Shown one piece after another: positions 5,142-6,214 of a stretch of 6,214 nucleotides of DNA (its first letter is position 1; each line of letters opens with the position of its first letter). The notes beneath the pieces are model-generated. The model saw nothing but the letters and a program-made list of their open reading frames with translations. It had not been told where the DNA came from and searched no databases. This DNA comes from Vulcanimicrobiota bacterium. GTDB lineage: Bacteria > Vulcanimicrobiota > Vulcanimicrobiia > Vulcanimicrobiales > Vulcanimicrobiaceae. Location of the stretch: contig JAFARW010000199.1 of assembly GCA_019245275.1 (NCBI GenBank), positions 1-6,214 of the forward strand, read 5' to 3'. Both the position numbers and the translations under genes were made by a program.

Positions 5142-6214
5142 ATGTCTTCTCCAGAGAGAGGCCCTTTTTCAGCGCGCCGCGGCTGGGTCGCGATTGTGGC
5201 CGGCTTATTTATCGTGATTTTGCTCACCTGGATATGGATGTTCATCGCGCACGCGGCGGCGACTCCAGGCGGCATTCTGTGCGGCGCTGCAGCGAGAAAC
5301 AAGTTCCTTGGTGAACTTTACGTCTCTTTCGCCATGATCATCGTCTGCGGATTGCTCGCGATCGTGAGCGGCATCCGCATCGTTCGCACGGGAAGAACGA
5401 GCTGGACCTTCGGTATCGCCTTAATCGCGCTATTTATTGCGGCGTGTTTTGTTGCTGTAAATGGGACCGCTGCCTGCGCCGCGCCAGTTGCATCGACCGA
5501 GCCAACCACAGCGATGTTTCGTGGCAACGCTGCTCACCTGGGCGTGTACGACTCGATGGCACCTACACTGCATTCCATTCGGTGGCGATTTCGTGCGAAG
5601 GGTAACCTGATATCGTCGCCGGCTGTGGCGGACGGCATGGTCTTCGTTGGCAGCAGCGACGGAAATATCTATGCGGTAAGAACCAGCAACGGTGCACGTG
5701 TCTGGAAATCCCAGACGAAGGGGCCCGTCAGTTCTTCGCCGGCGGTTTGGAACGCGACGGTTTACGCCGCGAGCGTGGACGGCGCAGTATACGCCGTAAA
5801 TGCGCTTAACGGTAAACTCAAATGGCGATTTGACACCGCGGGTGAACGCCGTTTCACGGCTCTCGGAATTCACGGGATCATTCCTAAGAATGAGATGATG
5901 CCCGATCCGTTCGATATGTTTATTTCGTCTCCGGTGATCGATAATGGGACGCTCTATATCGGCAGCGGCGATCATAACGTGTACGCGCTTGATGCGACTA
6001 CCGGGGCGTTGCGCTGGAAATTTACAACCGGCGACGTGGTGCACGCTTCGCCGGCTGTTTCGGGAGGCGTCGTTTACGTTGGAAGCTTCGATCGCTATTT
6101 CTATGCTCTCGATGCCGCGACCGGCGCTCTACGATGGAAATTCCTAACCGGTGACGATCAAGCAATTCACAATCAGATTGGGATCGTAAGCTCGGCGGCG
6201 GTCGCTGATGGCAT
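5142..6214 (+). CDS. PQQ-like beta-propeller protein with three N-terminal membrane segments (3' partial)
   Basis: The frame runs from ATG 5142 to the right edge without a stop, giving 357 residues of an incomplete protein. The N-terminus begins MSSPERGPFSARRGW. Three hydrophobic segments follow (about 15-36, 59-80, 88-106), with basic residues at the start and in the RIVRTGRTS loop (79-87), so the chain enters the periplasm after the third. A linker leads to MFRGNAAHLGVY (125-136), which commonly opens this propeller family. Then come PQQ-type blades of 'SSPAV.DG.VYVGS.DG..YALDA.TGA..W.F' pattern at about 158-189, 198-230, 262-294 and 302-334, with a fifth starting at 350. The insert ERRFTALGIHG...MMPDPFDMF (235-260) lies between the second and third visible blades. 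No CxxCH heme site is seen. Most members do not act as PQQ quinoproteins, so a dehydrogenase role is not claimed. The gene is divergent from ndh, and the start is fixed by the coding frame rather than by SD spacing. Confidence 0.88.
   Translation, partial: MSSPERGPFSARRGWVAIVAGLFIVILLTWIWMFIAHAAATPGGILCGAAARNKFLGELYVSFAMIIVCGLLAIVSGIRIVRTGRTSWTFGIALIALFIAACFVAVNGTAACAAPVASTEPTTAMFRGNAAHLGVYDSMAPTLHSIRWRFRAKGNLISSPAVADGMVFVGSSDGNIYAVRTSNGARVWKSQTKGPVSSSPAVWNATVYAASVDGAVYAVNALNGKLKWRFDTAGERRFTALGIHGIIPKNEMMPDPFDMFISSPVIDNGTLYIGSGDHNVYALDATTGALRWKFTTGDVVHASPAVSGGVVYVGSFDRYFYALDAATGALRWKFLTGDDQAIHNQIGIVSSAAVADG

Noticed and set aside
5060..5302. 80-codon minus-strand frame whose TAA abuts the ndh ATG
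   Set aside because: The TAA-ATG junction looks like coupling, but most of the frame is antisense to the membrane segments of the propeller gene and it has no protein-like features.
5129..5314. 61-codon plus-strand frame with the best SD in the area
   Set aside because: Its product is Arg-rich and featureless and overlaps the well-supported 5142 frame. It is kept only as a start-site question.
5430..6044. 204-codon minus-strand frame
   Set aside because: It is antisense to the PQQ-like propeller, whose repeated blade motifs prove the plus-strand frame.

Overview
The window is about 6.2 kb of moderately GC-rich bacterial DNA that is almost fully coding. I see six protein genes and no tRNA, rRNA, CRISPR array or transposase. 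TTG starts, an NHL-type propeller lipoprotein and a PDZ/multi-TM/GAF membrane protein together recall Candidatus Eremiobacterota (WPS-2) or a related soil or acidophile lineage. That placement rests on remembered family resemblance only and is tentative.

Left part, plus strand (1-1921). A small protein that may be cut by the left edge and resembles the end of a bacterial PH-like domain (3-260) overlaps by 8 bases a TTG-started, probably exported protein of unknown function with four cysteines (253-897). After an 82-bp gap comes a lipoprotein with a roughly six-bladed NHL-like beta-propeller (980-1921). The leader of the lipoprotein gene can fold so that both its Shine-Dalgarno sequence and its TTG start codon are base-paired.

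Central part, minus strand (5059 down to 1928). A type II NADH dehydrogenase (ndh, 3728-5059) is followed on the same strand, after 63 bp, by a 578-aa membrane protein (1928-3664). That protein has a periplasmic PDZ-like domain, about nine further membrane segments and a cytoplasmic GAF-like domain, but no visible output domain. The two probably form an operon. A tandem, dispersed-type repeat (3706-3749) lies at their junction and supplies the last codons and the stop of ndh. The PDZ gene converges on the lipoprotein gene with only 6 bp between the stop codons.

Right part, plus strand (5142 to the edge). Divergent from ndh, across an 82-bp gap, is the 5' part of a gene for a PQQ-like beta-propeller protein with three N-terminal membrane segments. 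It runs off the window without a stop. Both divergent genes have strong Shine-Dalgarno sequences placed unusually far from the start codons the coding evidence favours.

Functionally the window looks like envelope and respiration housekeeping: a quinone-reducing NADH dehydrogenase, a membrane sensor-like protein, and several exported proteins, two of them propellers. I do not see a recognisable defence, biosynthetic or mobile system. The most interesting signals are the sequestering leader at 933-982, the repeat that ends ndh, and the output-less PDZ-GAF membrane protein.
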